From Bacteroidales bacterium (GTDB taxonomy: Bacteria; Bacteroidota; Bacteroidia; Bacteroidales; UBA10428), in the NCBI GenBank assembly GCA_016935615.1, contig JAFGQO010000127.1:1-34352 (forward strand): a DNA stretch of 34,352 nt. Direction: 5' to 3'. The position numbers were made by a program, and so were the translations under genes. The notes beneath the pieces are model-generated. The model worked only from the letters and a program-made list of their open reading frames with translations, ran no database searches and was not told the DNA's origin. Below, one piece after another: positions 32,440 through 34,352 of this stretch. Each line of letters starts with the position of its first letter. Positions within the stretch are counted from its first letter, which is position 1.

Positions 32440-32869
32440 GGTGATTTCTTTATCCCAGGCTTTCAGCCTGAATTAGTATACTATTTATTAATACCGGGGC
32501 GTTGCCCCGGCTTTCGGTATTTCAGCCTTTCAGGCTGACTCTCAATCCGAATACACTATGAATATCAGGAAAAATATTCCCTTAAAAGTACACAAATATT
32601 CAAAAATCTTTTCATTCACACTTTGCGATCTTAGCGCATCCTTTCCGCGAACGCTGACAGCCGTCGGCCAAAGCCTATGGCGTCGAACGAAGCTACTCTG
32701 CGGAGGCGCTGGGAACTCTGCAGTTTATCCTGCTCTGAATACATCCTCTTACGGCACCACTCATATACACAGGTTTTCATATGCAGAATAAATAAGTTTT
32801 TTTTCAATTCCAAAAATGCAAAACTGCTAAAGAACAAACCAATTCGTTACATGATCAATAAGGAAATCG
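32440..32869. other. Spacer with REP hairpins and a G+C-richer patch
   Basis: There is no convincing gene. The first 100 nt hold the three upstream hairpins. From about 32636 to 32740 base composition turns G+C-richer than the surroundings and is rich in short inverted pieces such as CGTCGGCC against GGCGTCG. ORFs on either strand here (32558-32791 plus; 32631-32837 minus) lack family features. The patch looks like a dispersed repeat or decayed insert. Confidence 0.5.
32456..32537. repeat. Three triloop hairpins upstream of the transposase
   Basis: Perfect stems occur at 32456-32470 (CAGGCT/AGCCTG), 32494-32510 (CCGGGGC/GCCCCGG) and 32523-32537 (CAGCCT/AGGCTG), with loops TTC, GTT and TTC. 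The outer stem is the order-swapped version of the inner one. They mirror the downstream set. Confidence 0.75.
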
Positions 32870-34348
32870 ATGAAAGTTACAGAACTAAAAAAAAAGACAT
32901 TATTTTTAACGCCGAAATCACAAACAGATCACGAAACAATGACAGGTCAGGAGATTTATCATACCTATTTTGAGAAACTAGCAGCAAAAAGAACAAAATG
33001 GAAAAAAAGAAACCGGTTCTATCACAAGATCCTGGAAAAACACTTTCAATTCATAATTCCTGAAGGATCAAAAGTACTGGAACTGGGATGCGGAACAGGT
33101 GAGTTGCTGAATGCCGTGAAACCATCCGTAGGAGTTGGTGTCGATTTTTCGGGAAATATGCTGAAAATCGCCAGGGATAAATTTCCTCATTTGCAGTTCA
33201 TACATGCCGATGTTACAAATTTCTCCTGCAAAGCGAAATTCGATTATATCATTATTTCCGATCTTCTATCATCCCTCTGGGATATTCAGGCAACATTTAA
33301 AAATATCACAGGACTCTGCCACTCAAGAACGAAGCTTGTGATTTCGAATTACAATTATATGTGGGAGCCTTTACTTCGTTTTTTCTCTGCAATCTGTCTG
33401 AAGGCAAAACAGCCTCTTCAAAACTGGCTGACTATCGGAGATATTAAAAATTTGCTGGAACTGGAAGGTTACGAAATGGTACGGGTAGATAGAAAATTAT
33501 TGTTGCCCAAGTACATCCCTTTCTTTAACTGCATCTACAATAAATTTCTGGCCAACCTGCCGGGTATCAACAGGTTAAACCTGGTACAACTGATCACTGC
33601 ACGCCCGGTCAATAAAAATACAAAGCAATACTCGGTATCGGTTGTTGTACCTGCAAGAAATGAAATGGGGAACATAGAAAATGCGATAAAACGCACACCG
33701 GAATTCAGCACACACCAGGAATTTATTTTTATCGAAGGGCATTCGAAAGACGATACATACAAAGAAATGCTGCGGGTAAAAAATGCTTTCCCTGGAAAAG
33801 ACATTAAGGTGATGAAGCAATCGGGCAAAGGCAAGGGCAATGCAGTGCGTGAAGCTTTTGAAGTGGCTAAAGGAGACATTCTGATGATCCTGGATGCCGA
33901 TCTTACTACCCCGCCCGAAGATATGATCAAATTTTACGAAGCTCTGGCACAAAATCACGGCGAGTTTATCAATGGCTGCCGGTTGGTGTACCCTATGGAA
34001 AAGCAGGCCATGCGTTTTTTGAATTACCTGGGAAATAAGTTCTTTAGCTGGTTTTTTACCTATCTTCTGGGGCAGCGATTAAAAGATACGTTGTGTGGCA
34101 CTAAGGTGCTTTTCCGTAAAGATTATGAGCGTATTGCAGCAAATCGCAACTATTTTGGCGATTTCGACCCCTTTGGCGATTTCGAAATGCTGTTTGGGGC
34201 AGCAAAATTAAATCTTAAAATTGTTGAAGTCATTGTACGCTACCGCGACCGTGAATACGGCTCAACCCAGATCAGCCGGTTCAGACATGGATGGTTGCTG
34301 ATACGAATGAGCCTGTTTGCTGCCAGGAAAATGAAGTTTATTGTATAA
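32870..34348 (+). CDS. Fused methyltransferase - family 2 glycosyltransferase
   Basis: A single 492-residue frame joins two enzymes. Residues about 60-190 form a class I SAM methyltransferase (VLELGCGTGELLNAV, VGVDFSGNML, FDYIIISDLLSS). From about 255 a GT-A family 2 glycosyltransferase follows: VSVVVPARNEMGNIENAIKR, the GKGKGNAVREAF helix, the metal-binding DxD in MILDADLTTPPEDM, and a C-terminal half with CGTKVLFRK and DFEMLFGAAK. A short amphipathic segment (FFSWFFTYLLG) may touch the membrane. DPM/GtrB-like relatives glycosylate polyprenyl phosphate, and a methylated, lipid-linked sugar is a fair guess. The stop is 4 nt before the window edge, so the gene is complete. The role is inferred from domains only. 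Confidence 0.85.
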   Translation: MKVTELKKKTLFLTPKSQTDHETMTGQEIYHTYFEKLAAKRTKWKKRNRFYHKILEKHFQFIIPEGSKVLELGCGTGELLNAVKPSVGVGVDFSGNMLKIARDKFPHLQFIHADVTNFSCKAKFDYIIISDLLSSLWDIQATFKNITGLCHSRTKLVISNYNYMWEPLLRFFSAICLKAKQPLQNWLTIGDIKNLLELEGYEMVRVDRKLLLPKYIPFFNCIYNKFLANLPGINRLNLVQLITARPVNKNTKQYSVSVVVPARNEMGNIENAIKRTPEFSTHQEFIFIEGHSKDDTYKEMLRVKNAFPGKDIKVMKQSGKGKGNAVREAFEVAKGDILMILDADLTTPPEDMIKFYEALAQNHGEFINGCRLVYPMEKQAMRFLNYLGNKFFSWFFTYLLGQRLKDTLCGTKVLFRKDYERIAANRNYFGDFDPFGDFEMLFGAAKLNLKIVEVIVRYRDREYGSTQISRFRHGWLLIRMSLFAARKMKFIV

Positions 34349-34352
34349 ATTA

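Larger units (their letters stand above)
31894..32537. mobile_element. Y1-transposase unit flanked by REP-like hairpins
   Basis: The unit comprises the Y1 transposase gene and three short hairpins on each side. Downstream flank: CAGGCT-GAA-AGTCTG (31894-31908), AGGGGGC-ATA-GCCCTCT (31921-31937) and CACTCT-GAA-AGAGTG (31961-31975). Upstream flank: CAGGCT-TTC-AGCCTG (32456-32470), CCGGGGC-GTT-GCCCCGG (32494-32510) and CAGCCT-TTC-AGGCTG (32523-32537). Each has a 6-7 bp stem with a 3-nt loop. The loops read GAA on opposite strands in the two flanks, so the flanks are mutually inverted. Element ends and target duplications are not defined. Confidence 0.7.

Noticed and set aside
32558-32791. 77-residue ORF between transposase and fusion gene
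   Set aside because: It spans the composition change, has no recognisable motif and is matched by an equally long ORF on the other strand.
1-34352. tRNA, rRNA, CRISPR array or known riboswitch
   Set aside because: All spacers were read by eye; no tRNA T-loop/anticodon pattern, regular direct-repeat/spacer array or known aptamer core was found.

Overview
The window is a chromosomal piece of a Bacteroidota bacterium, most likely an environmental or gut anaerobe of Bacteroidales/Marinilabiliales type; that placement is inference. The evidence is type IX secretion (T9SS) tails on several exported proteins, a DUF4290 gene next to murA, an EF-G2-type second elongation factor G, a TAnnTTTG promoter core with a TTTG box 19 nt upstream of it, weak ribosome-binding sites and A+T-rich spacers. 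No rRNA, tRNA or CRISPR array was found.

Region by region. (1) 57-3584: thyA-folA operon on the minus strand, divergent from an AI-2E-family permease and a PKD-domain T9SS type B cargo. (2) 3585-4157: gene-poor spacer. (3) 4158-11231: a tightly coupled plus-strand operon of radical SAM enzyme, BtaA-like DUF3419 protein, UbiA-family prenyltransferase, PEP-synthase/Rph-like phosphotransferase and GNAT, faced by a convergent phytol/dolichol-kinase-like gene. It looks like an undescribed lipid or prenyl-product pathway and is the best candidate for a new system. (4) 11406-13553: EF-G2 lacking the GTPase histidine. (5) 13671-15077: a second large PKD/T9SS type B surface protein on the minus strand. 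(6) 15354-26762: a long plus-strand housekeeping run of UvrD/PcrA helicase, DUF4290, murA, a TlpA-like lipoprotein, grpE, dnaJ, a NatAB-type ABC exporter, Ppx/GppA and a truncated NtrC-type regulator. (7) 27120-30644: three exported proteins (GH16 glycanase, S74-chaperone/T9SS fusion, PHP-type metallohydrolase), visibly more A+T-rich and probably an acquired surface module. (8) 30645-34348: a patchy region with a decayed reading frame, a degenerate heptanucleotide repeat, a class I methyltransferase, a Y1 (IS200/RAYT-like) transposase flanked on both sides by three REP-like hairpins, and a methyltransferase-glycosyltransferase fusion.

How they work together. ThyA and FolA form the thymidylate/folate cycle. 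GrpE and DnaJ are the DnaK co-chaperones. MurA starts peptidoglycan synthesis and carries the Cys-to-Asp change linked to fosfomycin insensitivity. The 4158-11231 cluster combines a SAM-dependent aminocarboxypropyl transferase, a prenyl transferase, two phosphotransfer enzymes, a possible N-acyltransferase and a radical SAM enzyme, a set that fits building and decorating a membrane lipid. The product is unknown. All statements rest on reading the sequence; no database search was run.
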